This document shows, piece by piece, positions 51,798 to 59,334 of a stretch of 64,000 nucleotides of DNA. The DNA comes from Peptoanaerobacter stomatis. GTDB lineage: Bacteria > Bacillota > Clostridia > Peptostreptococcales > Filifactoraceae. The notes beneath the pieces were generated by a model that did no database searches, had not been told where the DNA came from, and saw only the letters and a program-made list of their open reading frames with translations. The translations under genes and the position numbers were made by a program. Within the stretch, counting starts at the first letter, position 1. The number at the start of each line of letters is the position of its first letter. The stretch spans positions 274,724 through 338,723 of the forward strand of contig NZ_JH815225.1 of the NCBI RefSeq assembly GCF_000238095.2, in the 5' to 3' direction.

Positions 51798-52259
51798 TTG
51801 AATCCTTTAGTTGTATATTATTCATATTCAGGAATAACAAGGAAATTAGCAGAAGATATTGCATTGATTACAGATGGGGATTTGAGAGAGCTTAAACCAC
51901 AAAAGCCTTATTCCTTTTCATATAATACAGCTGTAAAAGAAGTAAGAGAAGAAATTGAAAAAGGATATTGTCCTCCTCTTATTCAAGGGGCAGAAAGTAT
52001 TGAAAATGCAGAGGTGATTTTTGTAGGTTCTCCTAATTGGCTTAAAACTTTTGCTCCACCCGTTTTATCGTTTTTAAGAACGGTTGATTTAAGTGGAAAG
52101 ACCATAATTCCGTTTTGTACACATGGCGGAGGTGGTTTTGGGAGGATGATTGAAGATTATAAAAAGGAATGTAATCACTCAATTATAAAAGATGGAATAG
52201 CATTAAAAGGAGATTACAGTTTTGATGAACTTAAAACATGGTTAGATAGTAATTTGTAA
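51798..52259 (+). CDS. flavodoxin
   Basis: 153 residues of the flavodoxin_4-like family. The FMN phosphate loop is at the N-terminus (VVYYSYSGITRKLA), a GSPNWLKTFAPPVLSFL segment around residue 77 contacts the flavin, and PFCTHGGGGFGRM (about 108) is typical of this group. It would carry electrons in the cytoplasm. AAGGAGG at 51783-51789 favours the TTG start at 51798; the in-frame GTG at 51789 overlaps the binding site. A truncated copy is at 18684. Confidence 0.9.
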   Translation: MNPLVVYYSYSGITRKLAEDIALITDGDLRELKPQKPYSFSYNTAVKEVREEIEKGYCPPLIQGAESIENAEVIFVGSPNWLKTFAPPVLSFLRTVDLSGKTIIPFCTHGGGGFGRMIEDYKKECNHSIIKDGIALKGDYSFDELKTWLDSNL

Positions 52260-52498
52260 CTCCCGGTTTGACGAATTAAAATAATTAAATAAAAAAGTAA
52301 AGCATAGCAATTCAAAACAGTAAATCAAGCAGTTATAAAAAAGAGACAGTTGGAAATTTTATTACACAATTTCACAATTTTAGACTATAAAAATTGCTTT
52401 TAAAATGGTATAATGAATTAGTTTATAAAGATTAAATTCGCTTTTAATATATTGAAATTTGATAAGGTGAAATTATAATTATACAGGAGGAATGTATT

Positions 52499-52969
52499 AT
52501 GGGCTGGTTTGGAAAAAAGAAAGAATGGGATATTCAAAAGTCCGACGCAAACAAAAGCAGATTAAGAGAATTGTTTAATGGAGTTATGGAAGATGGACAC
52601 TCCTATGATATTGTTTATGGGTATGGCTTGAATATAAAAAACAGTGATTATATTTTAGCTCGTAAAACTACATACACATATACAAGTTTAATTATAGGTT
52701 ATCGTGAATCTGATATGAGCATAGCACTACTACAAACAACTCCGGAGCTTGAGGGCTGTAGTGAAGCTGAAATTTTTAAAAAAGACAATATTAAAAAAGC
52801 AAAAATTGCAACAGGTATGTATACGATTTATCATCAAGGAGGATTGATGGCAGGCTATACTCAATTTGCAACTTTAGCAGAAAATGATGAAAAATTTCTT
52901 GCTTATATATATCAGCCGGAAGAATATGATAAGTTTGATACATTCTTTAAGAAATTTTCAGGAAAGTAA
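52499..52969 (+). CDS. hypothetical soluble protein
   Basis: 156 residues starting GWFGKKKEWDIQKSDANKSR, with a beta-rich centre (YILARKTTYTYTSLIIGYRE) and IATGMYTIYHQGGLMAGYTQ. ACAGGAGG precedes the ATG. The next gene starts three bases after its stop, so they form a pair. No recognised family; no signal peptide. Confidence 0.65.
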   Translation: MGWFGKKKEWDIQKSDANKSRLRELFNGVMEDGHSYDIVYGYGLNIKNSDYILARKTTYTYTSLIIGYRESDMSIALLQTTPELEGCSEAEIFKKDNIKKAKIATGMYTIYHQGGLMAGYTQFATLAENDEKFLAYIYQPEEYDKFDTFFKKFSGK

Positions 52970-52972
52970 GCT

Positions 52973-53164
52973 ATGAATTGGATAACATATTTTTTAATCT
53001 TTTTAGCTATCTGTATTGTATGGTTTGTTATTACACGAATTTGGGTAAATGGAATAGATTTGATTATATCTGTTTTCAAGAAAATATTTGGATTAAATAA
53101 AAATAATAATGCAGAAAGTTGGCATACTTTGGAAGATATTAGGGATAAGAACAAAAAAGATTAA
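52973..53164 (+). CDS. small single-span membrane protein
   Basis: 63 residues. One N-terminal membrane helix (YFLIFLAICIVWFVITRIWV) and a charged C-terminal tail (WHTLEDIRDKNKKD). GGAAAG lies a few bases upstream. Follows the 52499 gene by three bases and ends 36 bases before a terminator. Function unknown. Confidence 0.6.
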   Translation: MNWITYFLIFLAICIVWFVITRIWVNGIDLIISVFKKIFGLNKNNNAESWHTLEDIRDKNKKD

Positions 53165-53200
53165 ATAACAAATACAATTAAATTTATAAGGCTATGAAGA

Positions 53201-53230
53201 ACAGTAAATCAAAACGGTTTACTGTTTTTT
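53201..53230 (+). terminator. rho-independent terminator
   Basis: ACAGTAAA pairs with TTTACTGT, then TTTTT. A near-identical hairpin recurs at 54711-54739. Confidence 0.8.
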
Positions 53231-53264
53231 ATCGTTCAAAATCAAGAATAAATATAAACATAAA

Positions 53265-53612
53265 ATGAAAAACATAGAAGAAAAAATTTTTAGAAATTGC
53301 AATATCAAATTGAACAAAATTTTAATATTCGATGAAAAAATTAATCAGTTGGAAAACAAAAGAAATAAACTGTTAAGCGAACAGAAGTTACAGGATAGAA
53401 AGAAAAGGGGGAAACGATTTTACAAAAAAGGAGCAGTTTTTAAAAATATCTTTACAAAAAGTAAAGATTTAGGCAAAGGGGAATTTTATAAGCCTATCAT
53501 ATTTTCAAATTTCAAAGAAGGAGTCAATCAAAAAATCTTAAAAATAATAGAGAAGCGAGAAAAAAGTGAAAATCAAAATATAAAAACACAAGAGGAGCAA
53601 ATGGATATCTAA
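53265..53612 (+). CDS. DUF3847-like small protein of mobile elements
   Basis: 115 residues, highly charged. Residues 20-60 (DEKINQLENKRNKLLSEQKL, then QDRKKRGKRFYKKGAVFKNI) follow the helix plus RKKRTHR.xxRGA pattern of DUF3847 proteins found near conjugation genes. It is longer and more divergent than usual. No other transfer gene is nearby, so it is an orphan remnant of a mobile element. The ATG has no clear binding site. Confidence 0.45.
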   Translation: MKNIEEKIFRNCNIKLNKILIFDEKINQLENKRNKLLSEQKLQDRKKRGKRFYKKGAVFKNIFTKSKDLGKGEFYKPIIFSNFKEGVNQKILKIIEKREKSENQNIKTQEEQMDI

Positions 53613-53841
53613 GAATAGTCCCTTGTTTACAAGGGTGCACTTATACACCATAAAGCAAGACACTAAATATATCAAAATGGAAATTGGAAATAGGTGTTTT
53701 TAAGAAATAAAAAGATAATCTATATTCTCAAATTATAGATATATGAAAAGAAGTGGAAGAAATATAAGCTGTATAGAAAAATTTCTGTAAGAAAATAGAG
53801 AATTAACACTGATCCAGAAGCAAAAATTAGAAATATAATTC

Positions 53842-53906
53842 ATGTAAAGGAAACTTGACAAAAATGCAAATAGGAATTACAATAATGTAAAGGAAACTTG
53901 ACAAAA
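53842..53906 (+). promoter_or_regulatory. promoter with a repeated operator-like sequence before the HTH gene
   Basis: ATGTAAAGGAAACTTGACA occurs twice, at 53842-53860 and 53884-53902, each followed by AAAAA. The first copy ends in the -35 box TTGACA (53855-53860); after 17 bases TACAAT (53878-53883) gives a near-consensus promoter. The second copy covers the start region, so the repeat is a likely autoregulatory operator for the HTH protein. The stretch 53613-53841 shows nothing else. Confidence 0.7.
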
Positions 53907-53921
53907 AGGAGAGTGGTGCGT

Positions 53922-54137
53922 TTGAAAAACAAATTGGATGAATTAAGAAAATTTAAAGGCTTAACTCAAGAAGAATTTGCAAAAGAATTAAGAGTTTCAA
54001 GGCAAACTATTAGTGCGATAGAAAATGGTAAATATAATCCATCTTTAGATTTAGCGTTTGAGATAGCACTATATTTTAATAAGACAATAGAAGAAGTATT
54101 TACTTATGAAAAGGAGGAAAAACATGAAAAAAAGTAA
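53922..54137 (+). CDS. XRE/YozG-type HTH regulator
   Basis: 71 residues: LDELRKFKGLTQEEFAKELR, VSRQTISAIENGKYNPSLDL and a C-terminal IEEVFTYEKEE. It is a typical short Cro/YozG-like regulator that acts with a membrane protein encoded next to it. AAAGGAG at 53906-53912 supports the TTG at 53922. Its end overlaps the next gene by 14 bases. The repeated element upstream is its probable binding site. Confidence 0.88.
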   Translation: MKNKLDELRKFKGLTQEEFAKELRVSRQTISAIENGKYNPSLDLAFEIALYFNKTIEEVFTYEKEEKHEKK

Positions 54138-54561
54138 TCTAATTTATGCTCTAATATATATTATATTAGCTGGAATATTTTTGTATGTGGCTATTATTTT
54201 TGACAATAAAATGTCGGGTATATTTTATGGAATGACAGGTGCTTTTGGAGGTAGTGGTATCGTTACTATAATTCGATATTTTTATTGGCAAAAGAATAAG
54301 GAGAAATATCAAGAAAAATTAGAAATTGAAGAGATAGAACAGCAAGATGAATTAAAACAAAAACTAAGAGATAAATCTGGAAAATATACTTATTGGATTG
54401 GAATGTTGATTATAACTCTATCTATTATTGTGTATTCTTTGCTTGGAGTTTTGAATATCATGGATACAGAGCATATTGTAATTTATTTAGGGGCATACTT
54501 AATTAGTCAAGTTTTTATCGGTATTATAGTTTTTAATCATCTATTAAAAAAATACGACTGA
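54124..54561 (+). CDS. four-helix membrane protein paired with the HTH regulator
   Basis: 145 residues. Four membrane helices (LIYALIYIILAGIFLYVAII; MTGAFGGSGIVTIIRYFYW; YWIGMLIITLSIIVYSLLGV; IVIYLGAYLISQVFIGIIVF) with a charged coil between the second and third (EKYQEKLEIEEIEQQDELKQ). AAGGAGG precedes the ATG within the end of the HTH gene. HTH plus DUF2178-like membrane pairs are common in Bacillota; they may sense membrane-active compounds. The role is inferred from the pairing. Confidence 0.75.
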   Translation: MKKSNLIYALIYIILAGIFLYVAIIFDNKMSGIFYGMTGAFGGSGIVTIIRYFYWQKNKEKYQEKLEIEEIEQQDELKQKLRDKSGKYTYWIGMLIITLSIIVYSLLGVLNIMDTEHIVIYLGAYLISQVFIGIIVFNHLLKKYD

Positions 54562-54586
54562 TAAATATCTAAATGAAAATCTATTT

Positions 54587-54703
54587 TAGCAATAAAATCT
54601 AATAGAACAATGGAAAAATATAATAATTAATTTTTTTAATAAACTGTTTATATTGATGTTATATAATTATATAAGTTATCCATAATTTTATTAGAAAATA
54701 GTA
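54587..54703. repeat. MITE with IS630-like ends, copy E (inverted relative of copy D)
   Basis: The reverse complement of this segment aligns along its full length with 51578-51691, including GGATAACTT.TATAATTATA near one end. Right end TAGTA at 54699-54703; the left end reads AATAAAATCTAATAGAAC, matching the IS630 left repeat at 19089-19106. Confidence 0.75.
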
Positions 54704-54710
54704 TAAATAA

Positions 54711-54739
54711 ACAGTAAATCAAAATGGTTTACTGTTTTT
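54711..54739 (+). terminator. rho-independent terminator, duplicate of 53201-53230
   Basis: ACAGTAAA/TTTACTGT stem and T run, with the flanking AATCAAAA.GG and TTGCTCAAAA also conserved. The rest of the gap to 55036 is AT-rich with no recognised feature. Confidence 0.75.
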
Positions 54740-55036
54740 ATTGCTCAAAAATGGAAAGGAAGTTAAAAAGACAAGCGTTAATAAATATAAAAATATGCTT
54801 GACGAAATACTTACTGTATTATTGCATAAGATTTATTCCTTTTTAAAATATTTTGAATATAAACTATTACTGTTAAAGTACTGATAATATAACAACATTG
54901 ACATAAATCATCAAAAAATATATAATTGTACAAAGATTTGTAATTCAAAGGATAGAGATAGAAGAAATATAAAACCATATTCTAATATAGTAAAAACTAA
55001 AAATGCAAATACTAAAGTCTATATGGGGGAGTCTAT

Positions 55037-56266
55037 GTGAAAAAGCCTTTTAACTTATTTACATATTTTGCAATAACGCTTGTAATCCTTACATTAACAG
55101 CTTGCAAGATGTGGGAGCCTAATGATTACAAACAAGACAATTATGAAAGTGTATTAGCATACTTAAAATCTGATTTGGAAAGTTATTTTGCAAGTGAAAT
55201 GCCAAATGTAGAGATTTTGGAAGTCAGTATTTACCAACCTTTTCGAAATTTAACCAATTGTCTGAAAGGAAAGGCAAGTATTAAAAAAAGTTCAGATTAT
55301 GGAGCGGATGCTGAAACTTTTAATTTCTTTTATGATTCTGGAAATGATATGCTTTACACAGACAGCGGAGATACTTTAAAACGTTGTATTCAAATCGCTT
55401 GTGATATGATAATTGAGAAACTGCCTGAAGATTTCTCTTATTCTAATCCAACTCTTTCTAAATTTGGATCTGTCGTTAAGCTAAAAGTTTATAATTTTGA
55501 TAATAAGACAGGTAAACGCTTAGAAAATGAAGAAGTCGAAATGATTGGGGATATGTTGCCATATGGTGTAAAGGATGATGAGCTTATAGAAATAGTAAAA
55601 GACACTCTCAAACATTCAAGTAAAAATGAGTTTGTTGCTTTTGATTGTAATGCAGTAGCTAAGTCTCACATATCCTATCATTTTTTTAGAGAAACACCGA
55701 ACGAAATTTTTAAAAATTTTCCATGTATTGATACAGTTGATATAGGATTTTATGATTTATCCGGTAATAATCTCGGTTTTCTCTCATCTTTTGAAGATGA
55801 TCGTCTGATTGAAAATTCTAAAAAAAAAGGGCACTACATTATCAATGAATACCATGTTCCAAAGTATTATGATTTATCTAAATGGTTGAAATTAAACGGT
55901 TATGACAACTACTACTATAATACTGACTATGATACAGGTAACTTGGTAGAAGAAAAGGAAATTATTTCTGAACATAACGGTTCAATGGCAGAGCGAACAG
56001 AGAAAGGATTTAGAGTAACGCTTGGAATATATGGAGAAATATTTTTATTAACAGAAGTAGACGGCAATGACGATGATGGCTCAGGAATTCCTTTAGAAGC
56101 AAAAATACTTTTGACAACTCTTGGCAAAGCTAATGACTCACCGGAAGGAACTATATTTCAATTAATAGAAGAACCATCTATGGGACCTGGATGGAAACGT
56201 ATAGCTGACGAAGATGGAAGTAGAAAGACATTCAGTGCAGGAACATATGAGTTTACTTATGAGTGA
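55037..56266 (+). CDS. lipoprotein of unknown function
   Basis: 409 residues. The N-terminus is a lipoprotein signal peptide: KKPFNLFTYFAITLVI then LTLTAC, with the lipobox LTAC (Cys near residue 23). The mature part has no recognised domain; it contains a repeated acidic pattern and ends KTFSAGTYEFTYE. It should be anchored on the outer face of the membrane. The start is GTG, set by GGGGGAG six bases upstream; the overlapping ATG is out of frame. It stands alone between a terminator and the rlmH-like gene. Confidence 0.78.
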   Translation: MKKPFNLFTYFAITLVILTLTACKMWEPNDYKQDNYESVLAYLKSDLESYFASEMPNVEILEVSIYQPFRNLTNCLKGKASIKKSSDYGADAETFNFFYDSGNDMLYTDSGDTLKRCIQIACDMIIEKLPEDFSYSNPTLSKFGSVVKLKVYNFDNKTGKRLENEEVEMIGDMLPYGVKDDELIEIVKDTLKHSSKNEFVAFDCNAVAKSHISYHFFRETPNEIFKNFPCIDTVDIGFYDLSGNNLGFLSSFEDDRLIENSKKKGHYIINEYHVPKYYDLSKWLKLNGYDNYYYNTDYDTGNLVEEKEIISEHNGSMAERTEKGFRVTLGIYGEIFLLTEVDGNDDDGSGIPLEAKILLTTLGKANDSPEGTIFQLIEEPSMGPGWKRIADEDGSRKTFSAGTYEFTYE

Positions 56267-56328
56267 TTTCATATACTTATTAATCGATTTAAAATATTAT
56301 TATGTATTAATAATTAAAGGAACAAAAA

Positions 56329-56712
56329 TTGAATATAACAATCTATCAAAACAGTATAAATAATGAATTATTGAAACCTTTGAAAACAGAATATATTAAT
56401 AGAATTAAAAAATATTGCAACATAAATATACAAAATGAAATTTTTTCTATACAAAACAAACAATATGTTATAAGAATTTCAAAAAAATCAAACACCATTT
56501 CATCAACAGATTTTGCGGATAAAATAAGCAGTATTTTAACAAGTGGATACTCTAATATAGTATTTTTAACAGGTGATATTATATCATCTCACGAAGATTT
56601 TGAAATATCTGTTACAAAGCTTAAAACTTCATATGAAATGGAGATAATTATGCTTTTAGAACAAATATATAGAGCATTTAAAATAAATAACAATGAGGTT
56701 TATCATAAATGA
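56329..56712 (+). CDS. RlmH-like 23S rRNA methyltransferase, divergent
   Basis: 127 residues. The C-terminal LLEQIYRAFKINNNEVYHK is the hallmark of RlmH (methylates pseudouridine 1915 of 23S rRNA). The N-terminus ITIYQNSINNELLKPLKTEY also fits. However, it is about 30 residues short, and the usual SAM-binding GGPYG/GGxxG loop is replaced by FLTGDIISSHEDF, so activity may be lost or altered. TTG start behind AAAGGA. It overlaps the DUF1385 gene by four bases (ATGA). Confidence 0.7.
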   Translation: MNITIYQNSINNELLKPLKTEYINRIKKYCNINIQNEIFSIQNKQYVIRISKKSNTISSTDFADKISSILTSGYSNIVFLTGDIISSHEDFEISVTKLKTSYEMEIIMLLEQIYRAFKINNNEVYHK

Positions 56713-57572
56713 AAAACGTAGGCGGACAAGCATTAATAGAAGGAATAATGATGAAAAGCCCTGAATTAAAATCAATATCCATAAGAAAACATACAGGAGA
56801 AATAATAACAACTACAAAAAAACTGAAAGAAAATCCTGTTAAGGACATCCCTGTAATAAGAGGGATATACTCTCTTATAACATCTGTAATTGAAGGTAGT
56901 GAAGATATAAATTATTCAGCATCATTTTTTGAAGATGAAGATGATAAACAGAGCAAATTTGAGCTGTTTTTAGAAAAATATATAAAAGTAGAAAACTTTA
57001 TGAGTATAATATCATTTACATTAGCAATATTTTTAGCAATTTTTATGTTTTTATTTATTCCGGCTACTGTTACAAAATTTTTTGAAAAAGATTCTGGTAT
57101 CTTATTTTCTTTAATAGAAGGCTTTATAAAAATATCTATTTTCGTGTCATATATAGCTATAATATCAAAATTGCCTGATATGAAAAAAGTATTTATGTAT
57201 CATGGTGCAGAACATAAAAGTATATTTGCATATGAAAAAGGTCTTGAATTAAATGTAGAAAATATCAAAAAAATGCCAAGATTACATCCAAGATGTGGAA
57301 CAAATTTTATAGCGGTGACACTTATAATTTCAATACTTGCAAGTTCATTTATACAAGTAGACAGCATAATTATAAGAGTGTTTACTAAAATTATAATTTT
57401 ACCATTAATAGCAGGCATATCTTACGAAGTGATTAAATTGGCAGGTAAATCAGGTAATATACTTACAAATTTATTGATATTCCCTGGAATGATGTTGCAA
57501 AAAATAACAACACAAGAACCGGAAGATAAGCAAATAGAAGTCGCTATAGCGGCACTCAAAAAAGTATTATAA
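56709..57572 (+). CDS. DUF1385 (YqhQ-like) membrane protein
   Basis: 287 residues. It begins NVGGQALIEGIMMKSPELKS, the characteristic DUF1385 start, and has MYHGAEHKSIFAYEKGLELN and PRLHPRCGTNFIAVTLIISI, also conserved. Four or five membrane helices. The biochemical role is unknown, possibly metal-dependent given the conserved His and Cys. It is translationally coupled to the rlmH-like gene and sits 23 bases before prmC, an order seen in many Clostridia. Confidence 0.9.
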   Translation: MKNVGGQALIEGIMMKSPELKSISIRKHTGEIITTTKKLKENPVKDIPVIRGIYSLITSVIEGSEDINYSASFFEDEDDKQSKFELFLEKYIKVENFMSIISFTLAIFLAIFMFLFIPATVTKFFEKDSGILFSLIEGFIKISIFVSYIAIISKLPDMKKVFMYHGAEHKSIFAYEKGLELNVENIKKMPRLHPRCGTNFIAVTLIISILASSFIQVDSIIIRVFTKIIILPLIAGISYEVIKLAGKSGNILTNLLIFPGMMLQKITTQEPEDKQIEVAIAALKKVL

Positions 57573-57595
57573 AAGTATTGAAAGGTACTTCAATT

Positions 57596-58453
57596 ATGAC
57601 AATAAGACAGATATACACATATTGTATAAATGAATTGAACAGTGATGAAAAATATATAGATACAGAATTATTGATTGCACATGTGTTAAAAAAAGACAGA
57701 TTATACATTAAACTTAACTTGGATGAAGAGATAAGCATGGAAGACGAAAATTATGTAAAATCAGGCATAAATGAACTTAAAATCGGAAAACCCATACATT
57801 ATATAACCAAGGTAAGAGATTTTTTCGGTTTAGATTTTTTTGTAGAAGAAGGCGTATTGATTCCAAGAAGCGATACTGAATTTTTAGTACAAGAAAGCAT
57901 AAACGCTTTGAATAAATTCGATAAAAAATTGCATGGGTTGGAAATAGGCGTAGGTAGCGGTATAATATCCGTATCATTGTTAAAAAATATTCCAAATTTG
58001 AAGATGACATGCATAGATATAAATGAGAAAGCAATTTTATTAAGCAGAAAAAATGCTGAGAAATTAGGTGTATCAGATAGGATATCACTCATAAATTCAA
58101 ATCTTTATGAAAATTTGCAAATACATGAATTTGATTTTATAATATCAAATCCTCCATATATTCCAACGGATGATATAAAATCACTTGAAGATAAAGTCAA
58201 AAATTTTGAGCCTATAAATGCCCTTGACGGGAGAAAAGATGGACTTTACTTTTATGATGAAATCTTAAAAGAAAGTAAAAAATACCTAAAAAAAGATTTT
58301 TTTATTTTTTTTGAGATAGGATATAATCAAGGAGAAGATTTAAAAAGTTTATTCAAAAAATATAATTTTATCGGAGATATAAAAATTATCAAAGACTATA
58401 ACAACAATGAAAGAGCAGTAGTATATCAAAATCGAATAAAAGTATTGAAATAA
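57596..58453 (+). CDS. prmC: peptide chain release factor N5-glutamine methyltransferase
   Basis: 285 residues. PrmC methylates the GGQ glutamine of RF1 and RF2. The N-terminal helical domain (TIRQIYTYCINELNSDEKYI) is followed by the SAM-binding domain with GLEIGVGSGIISVSLLKN and the catalytic IISNPPYIPTDDIKSLEDKV. YFFEIGYNQGEDLKSLF is typical of the C-terminus. ATG 57596 is chosen, with GAAAGG upstream; the upstream in-frame TTG is less likely. prfA does not follow, unlike in many relatives. Confidence 0.93.
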   Translation: MTIRQIYTYCINELNSDEKYIDTELLIAHVLKKDRLYIKLNLDEEISMEDENYVKSGINELKIGKPIHYITKVRDFFGLDFFVEEGVLIPRSDTEFLVQESINALNKFDKKLHGLEIGVGSGIISVSLLKNIPNLKMTCIDINEKAILLSRKNAEKLGVSDRISLINSNLYENLQIHEFDFIISNPPYIPTDDIKSLEDKVKNFEPINALDGRKDGLYFYDEILKESKKYLKKDFFIFFEIGYNQGEDLKSLFKKYNFIGDIKIIKDYNNNERAVVYQNRIKVLK

Positions 58454-58559
58454 TGTTGAAAAAATAATAAAAATATGATAAAATTTTTAAATAAAATTTT
58501 TTATTTTAAACATATATGAATTTATTTTAATGTTTTATAATTTGAATGGAGGTAGTGAA

Positions 58560-59114
58560 TTGAAAAGAGCAGCTGTGTTTTTTGCTGACGGATTTGAAGA
58601 GGTGGAGGCACTTACAGTTGTAGACTACCTTAGACGTGCTGACATTCATGTAGATATGATTTCCACTATTGATAATAAAATTTGTAGGGGAGCTCATGGT
58701 ATAGATGTAGCTATGGATAAATTGATGGATGAAATATCTGATGACTATGATGCGTATATTTTTCCGGGGGGCTCTGATAATGCAGCTTCAATGAGGCAAA
58801 ATAAAAAATTGTTGGATAAAGTAAAAAAAGTATTCAATGAAGATAAATTGGTCTGTGCAATATGTGCTTCGCCTACTGTATTATATGAAGCAGGAATACT
58901 TGTGGGTAAGAAAATAACTTCATATCCAGGAGTTTTCAAAAATATTAAAGGTGGATTTGATTATCTTGAAGAGAAAGTTGTGGTTGACGGCAACTTGATC
59001 ACATCAAGAGGCCCGGCTTTAACAGTATATTTTGCCCTTGAAATAATACAAGCTCTTGAAGGAGAAGAAAAAAGACAGCAAATAGAAAACCAGATTTTAT
59101 TAGCAATGATGTAA
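58560..59114 (+). CDS. DJ-1/PfpI-family protein
   Basis: 184 residues. The DJ-1 fold is shown by RAAVFFADGFEEVEALTVVD (with the acidic residue Glu near 16), the AYIFPGGSDNAASM strand and the nucleophile elbow VCAICASPTVLYEAG (Cys near 100). ITSRGPALTVYFALEIIQAL is the typical end. Members act in stress response or as deglycase/chaperone-like enzymes; the exact role is uncertain. TTG start eight bases after TGGAGGT. Confidence 0.9.
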   Translation: MKRAAVFFADGFEEVEALTVVDYLRRADIHVDMISTIDNKICRGAHGIDVAMDKLMDEISDDYDAYIFPGGSDNAASMRQNKKLLDKVKKVFNEDKLVCAICASPTVLYEAGILVGKKITSYPGVFKNIKGGFDYLEEKVVVDGNLITSRGPALTVYFALEIIQALEGEEKRQQIENQILLAMM

Positions 59115-59126
59115 AAGATTTATTAC

Positions 59127-59162
59127 TAAGGGATTTTCTTAAGTTTATGAGGAAGTCCCTTA
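59127..59162 (+). terminator. hairpin after the PfpI gene
   Basis: TAAGGGA...TTCTTA pairs with TGAGGAA..TCCCTTA, an imperfect stem, with a weak T tail. Confidence 0.5.
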
Positions 59163-59334
59163 ATTGTGTTTATAAAAATATTTTAATACTATTAATTTAT
59201 TAAATATTCGATTATAATAAAACTATTTATAATGAAATTATTATTTGGATTTATGATATTTTAATGCTTATTATTAATATATTGATAGAGTTTTGAATTA
59301 GTATTGATATCATTTTTGAAAGGAATGTTGAAAT

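Larger units (their letters stand above)
51036..51926. repeat. long direct repeat, right copy; putative attR side
   Basis: Second copy of 18026-18812. It is 891 bp because of a 114 bp MITE at 51578-51691. This copy runs on into the complete flavodoxin gene and chromosomal sequence, so it is probably the native locus. Confidence 0.85.

Noticed and set aside
53842-53906. CRISPR-like repeat pair
   Set aside because: Only two copies, no array, no cas genes; position fits an operator.
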